Source: Adiantum capillus-veneris (Eukaryota; Streptophyta; Polypodiopsida; Polypodiales; Pteridaceae). From it: DNA of 64,000 nt. Made by a program: the position numbers and the translations under genes. Positions 50,843-64,000 of this stretch are shown piece by piece (position 1 is the stretch's first letter; each line of letters starts with the position of its first letter). The DNA is taken from NCBI GenBank assembly GCA_014529385.2, contig CM043966.1, forward strand, positions 42,317,537-42,381,536. Reading direction: 5' to 3'. A model generated the notes under the pieces. It saw nothing but the letters and a program-made list of their open reading frames with translations, ran no database searches and was not told the DNA's origin.

Positions 50843-52780
50843 TGGGGGTACACATAGCTTCAATGACCAACAATAATTGTCAATTCGGAGTGATGATCCA
50901 CCCGGCTAGCGCATGGAAAGATCAAGCTAATCAAGCATCATTAACAATCACAAGGGAGTGTGAGAGAGGCATAGTGAAAGAGAATTAAGCATTGATTAGT
51001 GTTAATCAAGTCACATGAGCATGAATAAGTTCAAGGACTCCATAGCCACACACCTCATGATCTCTCACTAAGAGTGGTCTCAAAAAATGAGGATGAGAAT
51101 CCTATTTCCATATACACACTGCCTTATATACCTATGATAAAAATATGCAATGTTCAGGCGCCCAAGGTATTTAGGGCTCCACAACTTACTGAATTTGCAA
51201 ACTAGGCACAAAATAACTGATTTATTTTTTACAGCTTGAACTCTCATTCAGTCCGCTACACATTACAGTTATTACAATGGCTTGAAATAAGTTGGGAGAT
51301 TATGATACATGGCCATTTTGGAAAAATGAGAAAATGTGTAACTCTAATCTTCACTAATTCTTTGTATTTTTCTTTGAGATGCAGTCACTAGGCTTGGGCC
51401 TTTAGCAAATTTTGTTAACTAACATCAACTCAATTAACAGCCCAAAATTCAAAATTCTCAAAATATCAATCTAAAAATGGTCATTTTGACCCAAATAAAG
51501 GAAAAAGTGACACAAAATCCACAAGTTGATGATCAAATGCTTTAGCAACATGCCAATTCTTTCCCACAAGTTTGTGAAATTTGGGTTTCAAACATGGATC
51601 GTGATCCATGACTCCCAAGTGTAGAACTATCAGATTTTGGGATCAAAGGAATATTAGTGTGTTAAATGCATAACATGTGATGAAATTCTAGAAGATGGGG
51701 ATGTGTCCAATGATTTGCAGCTTCAAAGTGTTACAGCATTAATGTCAGAGTTTTGGGGAATAAAGACCTTAAATTGGAGTTTTGAACATGTTGGTATGCT
51801 CAAGGAGTCAAAGTGTAACGAAAGAATACTGAAACGGTCCGGGGCGACATCAAGAGAGGAGACCTCTAAACACCCCTCAAGGCTCCCGTGCTGCTCAATT
51901 GGGGTTGGGGGCAACCACAAGCAGGAAACAACAACGACAAACCCGCAGAAAAATGAGTGAAGGGGCACCACCTAGTTATGGTATGCGAACTAGGATGCAA
52001 GAGAGATTTTTTCACAACCAAGAAGATGCACCACAAAACACACACAAGCAATCTCTCCCCAAGACACGCCAAATGAAGCAGAGAGAGGTAGAGAAAAGGG
52101 AAGAGAGAGAGGAATGGAACTTGTGTAATAACTTGTTTGTGACTTGCAAATAGAAATGGTTCGTTGTGATGCTATCGTATAGCTTATACAAAACTAACTC
52201 AATGCTTAGTGAATGCTAAACATTGCCATCACACACACATTCTCTTAGGGTGTGGGAGACCTCGCACCACAATACCCTCTAAGAATGGACAAAAAATTGG
52301 CAATGAAAACAAACTAATGCACATTCTCAAATAAGATCAAATGATAGAAACTTAAAATACACAAGTCACCTTGAATTCACCAAACCATATTGCACAAGTG
52401 AAAGGACGAATATTTGAACGTCAAATCATGCCTTTGATGCACCAAACCTCAATTTATGGATGATGGAGGAACATATACAATAGTGGTTTTGAGATTTTGA
52501 ACTCACACTCTCTCACTTGCAATGTGTAGCTTGAAAGCTTCTCTCACACCAAAAGTGAAGCTCACAAAGTGGTTGCTACGTCTAAGTCTCTTCTCACACA
52601 TAGAGTGTTGAGGTGCTATGTGAGATATTGGAGGTGGTTTTACAAGAAGGAGAGGGCCCTATTTATAGGTTGGAGACCCCTCATTAAGATTATTGGAAAT
52701 TCTAATTAAAAAGCTAGCAAATTAGGACTCTGATTTTCTAAATATCAAAACATCATGGGCCTTCTTTGTCTGCTTGAGTC
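50843..52780 (-). repeat. Probable 5' LTR of element E (right end unknown)
   Basis: Begins TGGGGGTACAC five bases from the PBS. Contains a 18-bp palindrome (51593-51610) whose reverse-complement context matches 60154-60215, and on the minus strand a TATA box CCTATAAATAGGG near 52665-52677. The right boundary and a partner LTR were not found. Confidence 0.5.
52665..52677 (-). promoter_or_regulatory. TATA box in the element E LTR
   Basis: The minus strand reads CCTATAAATAGGG, a good plant TATA context, in the orientation of the PBS at 50820-50837. Confidence 0.5.
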
Positions 52781-52843
52781 ATGGATGTGGGCTCAAGAGA
52801 TCGCATTATTGCTGGTAGATAAGATGAAAATAAAGTTTTAAGT

Positions 52844-52857
52844 GGGGGGGGGGGGGG

Positions 52858-52924
<67 letters not shown>
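52844..52924. repeat. Poly-G (17 bp) joined to (AG)n
   Basis: G at 52844-52860 then AG to 52924, about 32 units. Confidence 0.96.
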
Positions 52925-52929
<5 letters not shown>

Positions 52930-53451
52930 CTATATGTACATGTCTTGAGGGAAGGTGCTTTTTATAGTCGGGTTAATAGGTTAGTAGTTAATGTTAGCAA
53001 TTACTAGAAAAAGTTAGTAATATATTTACAACGGCTAAAATGACTTGAAGGATGAGAAAACAGGGGTGAATGAGATGGGTGTACCCTTGAGATAGTGAAT
53101 CCTTGAATCTTAGACTCACCTATGCGTAGATTGTCGAAAGTGATGCCGTTCTTCTTCTTCTTCTTTTGACGCCACTACCACAGTTGAATCACCACAAAGG
53201 AAATGAGGGTGTTATTGATTAAAAAAACTCCCATTTTACACAGATTAAGGATGGTTAGGCTGCTGAATTTTTATGCATTCTTGAAAGGGTAGAATAAAAT
53301 TGTAATATGGGTTTAATAGAGAGAGATATGGAGATGGTGGATGTAGGAAGAGCTTCAAAAGAGAGCTATGGGTGTGAGAGGGGAGGCTAATGGTCAAGAA
53401 GATTAAAGAAGCCATGAAAGTTGCAAGTTTGAGTGAGGGATGGAGAGGAAT

Positions 53452-53489
<38 letters not shown>

Positions 53490-53920
53490 AAGTAGGAAAG
53501 GAAGTGAGAGAAGACTATGGGTTATTTTGTGAGAAAAGTGGACAGCCTGGGGTCCACACAAAAAATCCTATTTCACGGTTGATAGCTCCAAAAATTATCA
53601 AAAGTTTTAAGGTGATTATTCAGCTCTTAGTCCATATTTTGTCTTTTAACCACTACTTCAAATTCGGACTGGAGGTTGATATAAAAAATCCAACCAAAAT
53701 GACTATTTTTCTTCACAAAAAAGTCTTCAATGGCCCCCCTTTTGTTGAATTTGCATATGGCTCCAAAGGTGATCCCCTCCTTGCATAAGAGCGTGAATTA
53801 ACTAATTTTAAGGGGTTTGAAAATATGCATGGTTGTGGGTTATGCACAAATATAATATATGAACATGATGAAAAAAACAGGCTAGTATATATAAACAATT
53901 CGTGGAATCTAAAATAGTGT

Positions 53921-53982
<62 letters not shown>

Positions 53983-54602
53983 ATATATATACATACATAT
54001 AATATGTGAAAATATAAAGAATCAAATGAGGAGGGTCCTCATTTGTTTTTAGTGATATATATTTATTTGCAAAAGGTAAGAAAATACCTATAGAAAATAG
54101 GAATTTAGTGAAAGGCAATGACTGATGGTGAAAGGTATTTTTGAAGTTTTTTCTTGGAGTGGATTCACACCAAAAATAAGAGAAGCTTGCATGAAATGAT
54201 TTTTTTAGAATACATAGGTCAAAAAGATCATAGTAATGGTGAATAACTATACATACCATACTTAGGTCAATAAAACACACCTAGATAAAAATATTTAAAT
54301 AAATATCAAAATAATTATAATAAAAATCCCTATATTTAGACCCTATATACAATGAAATATGTATACACAAAAGGGCCATAATATATTTTGGCTTTTATTT
54401 TTATTTATTTTTTAGCTCAACTAGCTAAGTGAGGGTTTTTAAGGAGATATGGGGAAAGTCCCCTAACTCACACACGCCTATGTACGATGAAAAGGTAGAG
54501 ATAGCCATAGTGTTTAGGTGATTTTGGTAGGGTGTGGTAACTCACTATGGAAATTTTAGATAGCCAAAAAATGGCTATCATTAGCCCTCTCCCAGGATGA
54601 TG
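52925..54602. other. Non-coding stretch with microsatellites and a decayed repeat
   Basis: No gene. GT array at 53454-53488; the ORF 53390-53788 plus spans it and is not convincing. 53380-54560 is a diverged relative of 41080-42440. Confidence 0.5.
53924..53991. repeat. (TA)n microsatellite
   Basis: About 33 TA units with one TT interruption near 53971. Confidence 0.95.
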
Positions 54603-54608
54603 GTATAT

Positions 54609-55870
54609 TCATATACCATCATAAATCATCTTTTCCAAAGAGAGTGCTTCTGAGTCCTTGACAAGATTTTCATTGTTTGGTCCCTTGGCATTTTGGCCCA
54701 AGTTACACTCATGCTTCATGAAACACAATTTACATGGGAAAGTTGCCTTTTGACAGATCTTTGGTAGATCCTTTCGTAGAAGGTGGCTCAAATAAGTCTT
54801 TAGGCGATACCCGTTTACCTTCCTAGAGTGCTCTTTATCATTCAATCCCATAAGCTGATAGTAGCTTGAACTGGAAGCCTTCTTGACTATGTATGGCCCT
54901 TGCCATCTAGTTTCAAACTTAGCATGAAAACAATTATCAAGTTCATTCTCATTACTTAGCACAAGATATCCTTCCTTGATGCCTTTGTCCTTCAGTTTCT
55001 TGTCGAGCTTTCCTTTTGCTTGTATAGCTTTCCTCTTGTGGCGCTTGTAAGCTGATTCTCTTTTCCACTCAAGCTCAACTAATGTAAGAAGTCAATCCAT
55101 CCATACCTCTTGATCATCTTGTGCACCTCTGCCGTGAAGTTGTATTGTTGGGAGGTTGAGCTCGATAGGCTGCAAAACCTCTTGACCATAAACCAAGTGA
55201 AATGGCATGAACTCTATGCCTTCCCTATATGTGGTTTGATACGCCCACAAGGCACCATCTAAGAATTCATCCCACAAGTTTGTCTTGTTTTGCACCATCT
55301 TTCTAATGATTTCTTCAATGACACCATTAGCCTTGTCCACCAAATTATTGGATTGTGGGTGGTACGATGTGCTATGACAATGTATAATGTGAAGCTCTTC
55401 ACAAAATCTCATGAGTAAACCCTTCTTAAACCCCGGGCCATTATCAAAAACAATTTTCAAAGGTGTGTCAAATTTGCAACAAATATTAGTGTAGAAAAAT
55501 CTGATCATTGTTTTGTCATTTACCCTTGCCACACTTTGAGCCTCTACCCACCTAGTCATGCAATCTACAGCCACACTAGAATGTAGAGTTTACCATTTTT
55601 TTGTTCTAGGCAAAGGACCAATAACATCAATGCCCCACTTTTCAAAGGGTCCATTTGCAAGCACGATCTACCTTGGACCATGGACCAATCTTCTATTTCC
55701 ATTTACTTGACAATTGTGACAGCTTTTATACCAATGCTGAACATCCACATGTAAGCTTGGCCAAACATACCCCGCAAGCAAAATCTTCTTCATAGTTAAA
55801 TCTTGGGCAAAATCACCAACATATGGTTCCTCATGAAAACCTTTTAGAATGGCTGGAATTTCTTAAATAG
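54609..55870 (-). pseudogene. Integrase of gypsy family B, copy B2
   Basis: Minus strand from the right: a zinc-binding segment (FHEEPYVGDFAQDL, then HWYKSCHNCQVNGNR, the HHCC finger); the catalytic core, with WGIDVIGPLPRTKKW around the first Asp and VDCMTRWVEAQ, FDNGPGFKKGLLMRFCEELH (second Asp) and STSYHPQSNNLVDKANGVIE (this copy has D where the family has E); then ELEWKRESAYKRHKRKA and a C-terminal segment KFETRWQGPYIVKKASSSSY. Stops near 55665, 55594 and 55092 (a TGA in WMD*LLTLVE) break it. Integrases insert element DNA into chromosomes. No chromodomain follows, unlike element A. Confidence 0.88.
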
Positions 55871-56660
55871 TTGGTACTCTTCTGCACACTTGATCCTTCC
55901 CTCTTTGACAGAGGGAGCCTTCTAGGAAGACATAAACACTTGCTATCTTCATGAGTCTCCTCTTCTGAGCTTTTGTGAAATCTTGTGGAAACCTGTCCTC
56001 CAAAATATAGCCAATAAAGGGAGCCAATGACTCCAATCCTTGGTATCTCAGTTGCTTGATAGCTGCTACCACCATGATGACATGCACTTATTTCTCAACA
56101 CATGTAACTTCTTGTTGTGCAAGTAAATCTGCATCTTCATTTTGTTTCGTATGAATATGATATAATTACACTTCTTCAAATTGATTAAACAACCTACAAG
56201 TGGCATGAACTTTTGTCCTTAGGCTTTCATTCTTGCATGCCCAAATGCCTAAAATCTACTTCACAATGAGAAGTGCATCCTCCTTTACAATGAGTCGTTG
56301 TATACCTTGCCAATGCACATCTTTAAGCCATGAAGTAGTGTGTCGTATTCTGCTTCATTGTTGCTAGTTGAACCTGGTAGATTGACCTTCTCTTTCATGA
56401 ACACTTTCCACTTGGGTTGAGCAACACTAGCCCTCCCCCTGCTTTTCATGTGGCTCATCAAAAATCTCCATCAAAGAACAAGGTAAAAGCATTAGGAATA
56501 CTTTTTGGTGGTGGCAATGGTAGGCTCTTTACTTCAGTCACATTAATCTCCTTCTCATGTACCCTATAAGTGAGAATCCCTACCAATTGTGCACGCACAC
56601 TATCTTCTACCTCGAAAGAGGTTTGGAACTCTTACAACTCCATTTCAGATCCTAGTACTA
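55863..56660 (-). pseudogene. Second RNase H-like domain of B2 and linker
   Basis: On the minus strand, broken pieces near 56475-56300 read FFDGDF, GGGLVLLNPSGKC and GSTSNNEAEYDTLLHGL: the F-x-D-G, G-x-G-xx-L and NNxAEYxAL motifs of the type-I RNase H found as an extra domain in Tat-lineage gypsy elements. A linker (55863-56087, with LAPFIGYILEDRFPQDF) leads to integrase. Frameshifted and dead. Confidence 0.65.
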
Positions 56661-57092
56661 AGATTCATTTGAGATGACACCCAAGGGAGCAATTTTTTCA
56701 ATGAGAATTACAAAAGGTTTTGGTAGCAAGTAGGATCTAAACTTCCTCACCACAAACATGAAAGAAAGCATCATGAGTTCTTCCTTCATGTAGCCTCTCT
56801 CCAAATCATTCATGACCCTACTAGCAAAGTAGATGGGTCGCATCCTCGTACTATGGGGATCTTGTTGTAATAAAAGTGCACCAAGTGTTTCCTTCCCAAC
56901 ACTAGAGCTAAAAAATAATGTGTACTCCCAACAAGGAGGCATGAGTGATGGTAGCTTTGACAAAATGACTTTAATGTTACAAAAGTACTCTTCAAGCTCA
57001 TCAAACCATGCAAATTCAACTTGTTGTGTCAATTTTTGCAAGGGGTGAAGTAACTTTGAGGCTAAGTGAATGAAGCATGACATAGACTTCAC
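56658..57092 (-). pseudogene. RNase H (first) of B2
   Basis: Minus-strand frame with SCFIHLASKLLHPLQKLTQQ, FAWFDELEEYFCNIKVILSK, LGALLLQQDPHS, RPIYFASRVMNDLERGYM and EELMMLSFMFVVRKFRSYLL. This is the tether-like RNase H that follows RT in gypsy polyproteins. The first catalytic Asp position reads SSSVGKE, so the acid residue appears lost. Confidence 0.8.
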
Positions 57093-57170
57093 CTTTTGAA
57101 TGAATGAGATGACCTCCTTAAGACTCTTGGGTGATGGTGACTCAATAATAGCCTTTGACTTTGAAGGATC

Positions 57171-57976
57171 CTATTCAATGCCTTTATAGGAAACCTTGTG
57201 AGATAGCAAGATCACTTCATCCTCACCTGTGTGACATTTGTTGAGATGGAGCTGACCTCCCATGTCGTAAAGTTTTTTCAAACCTTCTTCTACCTTTTGT
57301 AGGTGCAATGATTTTGGGCTATAAATGCAAAAATCATCAATAAAAACCCTAACGGACTTCCCAAAGAATGCTTGAAACACCAGGTTCATGAAGTGTTGGA
57401 AAGTTGCAGGAGCATTTTTCAGGCTAAATGACATGACTCTAAAAGCATAACAACCCCAAGGAGTGATGAATTTTGTTTTTAATTGATCCTCCAATGCAAA
57501 ACCTATTTGAAAGTAACCTGAGTAGCCATCTCACATAGTGTACTTCTCGTGACCAGCTACCTCATTTAGTATCTCATCTTGAAATGGGAGGGGAAAATGA
57601 TATCTTTTTGTTGCCTCATTCAGTGGACAGTAATTCACACACATCCTCCACTTTCCCTTCTTCTTGGGAGTGACAACAACAGGAAACACCACTCTAAATT
57701 CTCCACTGGATAAATGAAACCTGCTGCTAGAAGCTTTCTTACCTTCTTGAGTAGAGCCTGCTCCTTGATAACTCCTAGTCTTAGTAGCTTTAGATCTTTA
57801 GGTGTGGCCTCAAGCTTTAGCTCAATCTTGTGTTGAACAGCATCTACTCCATGCACGTCAATGTAGTCTTTAGCAAAAATCATAGGAAACTTCCTTAGCA
57901 CACATTTGAACTTCTCTCTTTCTTCCTTTGTAGGTGTTGTAGATAGCATACCTTCTAGCATTCCTTCATCTTTCAC
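57171..57976 (-). pseudogene. Reverse transcriptase of B2
   Basis: Minus strand: 57976-57635 with a pre-RT segment (KEEREKFKCVLRKFPMIFAK, VQHKIELKLEATPKDL) and LLAAGFIYPVENLEW; a frameshift; then 57494-57171 with FITPWGCYAFRVMSFSLKNA, PATFQHFMNLVFQAFFGKSV and the catalytic FIDD in RVFIDDFCIYS. Between them, 57500-57640 still holds recognisable NEATKRYHFPLPF-type sequence with stops. Confidence 0.88.
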
Positions 57977-58027
57977 ATTTTGGTTATCTCGAGTACCTAC
58001 CTCTTACAAACCTTGACAAGAGGTCTC

Positions 58028-58838
58028 TTGGTTGTTTGGCTTAAACCTTACCCCCATGACTTCGATGGAAGACTCCTCTTCAGTAATGCTGCTGCTACTT
58101 TCTTCTTCTAAAGTGCTATCGGTCTAGCCTTCCTTCATCTCACTTTGTGATGATTCTTCATGGAGATCCTCTTGGCATTGCTCCTTCATGTCAAAGACAA
58201 CCTTCTTATGATTGTCATTCCTGCAAATCAACTTCCCATTTTCTCAATCTTGCAAAGCTTGCATTTTCATTTGCCATGGTCTTCCAAGGATAAATGGATA
58301 GCCACTTCCCTTGGTCAACATAACATAAAAATCCACTCACTTCTTAATGCCAAATGCTTCTACAGAAACATTTTAAAAATGCCTACGCACCTAGATTTGC
58401 TATTGTTTGCCATTTTCACTTTGATTTCAGGTCCTCATGGATGTGCATGCCTAGTCTCTGCATGAGTCCCTCTGTCATGATGCAAATTTTTGCACCCCCC
58501 ATCAACTAGACCTTTCCTAATCAATCACCCTTTGATGTAACAATCTAGAATAGGTGTAATATCCTCATTCATTCAGCTTGTGCAATTTTTAAAGCAGCAC
58601 GTACACTCTCTTTTAACTTTCTCCTAGTGCTAACTGCCTTCGTTAAATCCCTCCTAACTTGTGGACATAATGCAAGAAACTGAGGCCATGAGATATCAAG
58701 ACCCTTACCTCTCATGTCTTCCAATGGGTTGTATGGAGCAATACCATGTCCAAGAGGGAAGTCCTAGAGGTTTATACGCCGTCAAGTCCTCTTGGCTCTT
58801 TTTCCTTCTTTTCTCGTTTCCTAGTGGCAAGGCCTATA
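58028..58838 (-). pseudogene. Protease region of B2
   Basis: Aligns at nucleotide level with 14515-15270 of B1 (for example TTTGGCTTAAACCTTACCCC and CACTTTGTGATGATTCTTCA). The protease segment near 58480-58510 is present but broken. Similarity ends near 58838, where the sequence changes abruptly, so the gag part is missing. Confidence 0.8.
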
Positions 58839-60966
<2,128 letters not shown>

Positions 60967-62869
60967 GGAAGGTATTGAATGAAAATGAGAACTAATCTGC
61001 CCATTTTGACTATATGTGCCTGGCTAATCCCGATTTCCATGTGCATACTTACCTTACTTGCCCCTATTTCTCATGTCATACCACACCTTCGGCTTAGACA
61101 GCTCCTCATTTGGATACCTGGTCATTAATTTCTCTTGATTTGGCAATGTTGGCCCATTGTAAGCTGGCCCAAATTTTGACATCTACCAAATCCATCCATG
61201 ATTGACATGCTCAAAGCTCTTGCTTGGTAGGTTTGGTGCTTGCTTTCAAAACTTGAATCTAACTTTCTCGACTCTTTTTATTAAATTTTTATCATTATTA
61301 AGTTAAAAAGAAAGAAAATTTCTAAAAATTGTTATTATTTGGGCAAAAATTTTTCCAAGATTATTCCTCACACTCATATGTACATACTCTCACTCTAGAC
61401 ATCACACCCACCAAAATGTGTCAATATGGCTCAATACTATGCCTGATAAGAGAAAAAATATGCTAAAAGTCCACAAAAACAAAAATTTAAGCATCAAAAC
61501 ACACTTTATACAGTGTACACATAATCTCTCATTGTCTTGCAGTGAGATTATCTTGCAATATGATCCTTGTACCGTGATTAATCACCCCTTATAATTCTAA
61601 GTTGCCCCAAACAAAGGTTTGTGCGATGTGCATGGGTGCAAGTAACATGTCTATTCAAAGCCGTGAAATGTGACAAATTATCTTACAAAATGCTCATTGT
61701 ATCGCGATTAATCACCCCTTCCCATTATGAGTTTCCCCAAACAAAGGTTTTTGCGATGTGCATGAGTGCAAGCAACGTGTCTCTACAAGGCCATGAAATG
61801 TGGCCCTATCATAGATATGGAAGAGATGCAACGGTAACAGAGGATTGTGCAAGATGTGGGTATTGAAACAATTGTTGAGTGGTTTTTGCTATCAAGGCTT
61901 CATTTATTTTTCATTTACCAAAAAAGTTTATTGAAGACAAATTGCCCTCTGTTTGATAGTTGGTTTGATGAGTACCAGCGGTTGGTTTTTGTTAATACTT
62001 TTTTGAGCTTTTAGGTACCTACTAGAAGGTTGGTTTGGGAGACAGGGAAGATGGTTGGTGTCTTGATTGTTTCATTTTCCATTGCCATGTTGATGTTTGT
62101 CCATTTTTTACTTCCAATTGACATTTGGAAATCCATCTATAGTTGTTGAAGCTGGAAGAAGCATGGCCATTTTGTTTGGATTTTTGCCATCATTTTTGTT
62201 GTGGATGAGAGGCAATTGTGAAGCTAGATTATTGAGTTGGAAGATTGATTGTGAAGCAATGCTTTGGGTATCCACATCTAAGGTGGCTTGGGTTGCCATG
62301 ACGGGTTTTTTAACCCAAATCTTCTTAACCCTATTGCTATGAGTGCTTGAAGATGGTCAGTGTGAAATATTTGACTGTGGTTCGTTTGTGATCGTGTTGT
62401 CTGATTGTTGTTATGTATCACTAATGTGATATGTTTGTGCCAGTGGTGTAACATAAGCTATGCCCATGAGATTGTATTTTAGCATGTTGTCTTGCCATTT
62501 TGAAATTTCTTTGTAAGTGTGAATCCAAGAAACTCCTAATATGATTTTCCCATTTATATGTGTATATGGAATTGATGTGGGTAGTGGTTATTGTCAATGT
62601 TGATTGTGACATGGTTTGTCCCAAACTAACCATTGTTTCTTGATTAGATGCCTTTAGCTCAATCTGAGTTGGCTCAATCATGGAGTTCGATAGTTTGAGG
62701 TAGTTCGAGTATCTCATTGCATTGACCCATACCCCACAAGTGCTCTTTCTATTGTGTCATCGACTAGCTAGACATTGATTTGAACATCCATTCCTCCCAC
62801 CCAGCCTTGTTCTATCTAAATTGATGTAATAGGAGGAGAAGGTGGTGCATCATGTGGTAGAATAACTAG
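60967..62869. other. Non-coding stretch with a 130-bp tandem duplication
   Basis: Copies at 61548-61677 and 61678-61803 share GATTAATCACCCCTT, CCCCAAACAAAGGTTT and GCGATGTGCATG. The ORF 62097-62342 plus has no recognisable feature. Confidence 0.6.
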
Positions 62870-64000
62870 ATTTTGTCGTTCTTTTTGCCTTAAACCCACA
62901 CCCAAACTTCCTCATGTGCTTGTGCTTTGATTGCTTGAGCCTTTTTCTTTTTTTTCTTTGCTTCATGTATCTTCTCTAATGTTGCTGTTGTGAGGGATTG
63001 ATGATATTTCTTCAATCTGCAACCATTAACCAATTAGACATTACCTCTCCCTCCAATGTTTCAAGTTGGAAGGCACCACTTGGTGATATGTCATTAATCC
63101 CAAATGGGTCATTACCCCATTTTTTGATGTTTTGGGAGTGTTTTTTTAGGGTATAGACTAAGACATAGTCTCCCTTTTGAAACTGTCTTTCATCTGTCTT
63201 TTTTGTGCGTTGGTGGTTGTAATAGATTTTAGTCTCAAATTGTCTAAGAAGATTAGTTTGTCCACTCTGTCAGACAATTCATTTCCCATCCATACCAATT
63301 CTTTTGCAAAGCATAATGTAAGAATAAAAAATTCCACGGGCAGTATGACATTTATCCCAAACATTGATTTGAATTGGGTCATGTTTTGTGGTGTTTTGTA
63401 TGCTACTCAATATGCCCATAAAGTTGAGTGTAGTTTCTAATCCCAATTTGTTTTGGCTTCATTGACAAGTTTTGTGAGCACTGTGCATAGAATGTTGTTT
63501 GTCCTCTCAGCTTGCCCATTTTCTCGAGGGTGGTATGGTGTAGACTTTGAATGAAGCACCACAAATCCTTGGAGTAGATAACCAATCATCTCGTTGAGGA
63601 AATGAGTTCTATGATTGCTCTCTACCTCAATCAAAAGCCTCTATCGTATAAAGATGTTCTCATACAAAAGTTGCACTTTTGTTTGGGCATATTTCTTTTG
63701 CGTTGGTTTGGCTTCTACTCATTTGGTAAAATAATCCACGGCCACTATGATGTATTGGGCATGCGTTCAATATTCCAATGGTGTAATAGACCCAAAAAAG
63801 TATATTCCCCATTTGACAAAAGCTCTAGCTCCCATCATTGGTCATAGTTGCATCTCATCACATAGTATTGGTACTTTTGTTCGTTGGCAAGCATCACATT
63901 GTTTGACAAAGTGCTATGCATCTATGAATAGAGTAGGCCACTAGATTCCTACAAGGAGTATTGCTTTTGCAGTTTTGCCGGCTAAAAAGTGACCTCATGC
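62870..64000 (-). pseudogene. Gypsy integrase (element F), runs off the right edge
   Basis: Minus strand from the window edge: finger pieces with HFVKQCDACQRTKVP near 63895-63850, then VAVDYFTK near 63740 with AKPTQKKYA, then 63634-63437 with RTHFLNEMIGYLLQGFVVLH and STPYHPRENGQAERTNNILC. The last part carries the catalytic Glu; the second Asp position reads Asn (ESNHRTHF), so this copy is inactive there. 63382-63158 has GINVILPVEF, then FQKGDYVLVYTLKKHSQNIK and PFGINDISPSGAFQLETLEG, the C-terminal beta-domain. The tail ends in a Lys-rich segment near 62930. Stops and frameshifts throughout. Sequence differs from B2 and A, so it is a separate family; RT and RNase H would lie beyond 64000. Confidence 0.85.

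Noticed and set aside
51899-52153. Plus-strand basic ORF starting MGLGATTSRKQ, considered as a gag start
   Set aside because: It lies inside the minus-oriented LTR-like region of element E and has no gag motif; low-complexity composition.
62097-62342. Plus-strand 81-codon hydrophobic ORF
   Set aside because: No motif, no neighbours and no splice support; length expected by chance in AT-rich DNA.

Overview
The window looks like a transposon-dense intergenic block of a large plant nuclear genome. The evidence is plant-type LTR retrotransposons (chromodomain Ty3/gypsy with an initiator-Met tRNA primer site, Tat-like elements with Asp-tRNA primer sites and a second RNase H), short GT-AG introns of 50-115 bp, and very long CT/GA microsatellites. 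A fern or another non-angiosperm is my impression only. No intact ordinary cellular gene was found.

Layout. 1-1543: minus-strand gypsy pol (pre-RT and RT) running off the left edge, plus a charged coiled-coil fragment. 1845-4536: decayed minus-strand gene resembling DUF7869-type proteins, with a 190-bp internal tandem duplication. 4537-14447: no genes; CT/CA/C-tract arrays, a tandem segmental duplication, an inverted repeat pair and minisatellites. 14448-16399: minus-strand gag-protease of a gypsy family (B1). 16400-25303: a complete chromodomain gypsy element (A) with two ~1.59-kb LTRs, PBS, gag-pol with three in-frame TGA codons and a frameshift, PPT, and a 5-bp target duplication with one mismatch; it sits inside B1. 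25380-26130: decayed minus-strand ORF of unknown function upstream of the B1 gag. 26138-32560: truncated plus-strand element C (LTR, Asp-type PBS, 1.9-kb leader with repeated palindromes, an extra ORF before gag, and gag with two zinc knuckles).

35553-39973: plus-strand transposase-like gene (D) with a clear 115-bp intron, several frameshifts and a C-terminal BAH-like region. 45122-46267: an unrecognised two-exon plus-strand gene remnant. It faces the most unusual locus, 46610-49346 minus: a TATA promoter, a repeat-rich 5' leader, a histone H3 variant with centromeric-H3-like residues and an intact MARTKQTARK start, then a Ulp1-like cysteine peptidase in short exons, then an SPKK-rich tail. 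50820-52700: PBS and LTR-like sequence of another minus-strand element (E). 54603-58838: minus-strand pol of the B family (B2; pro, RT, RNase H, second RNase H, integrase). 58839-62869: no genes; LTR-like sequence with repeated 18-bp palindromes and microsatellites. 62870-64000: minus-strand gypsy integrase running off the right edge.

Nearly all coding remnants belong to mobile elements nested into one another. Many of the stops could have come from CGA-to-TGA change, as expected in methylated plant repeats. The H3-like/Ulp1/SPKK locus and the D transposase are the parts I would follow up first.
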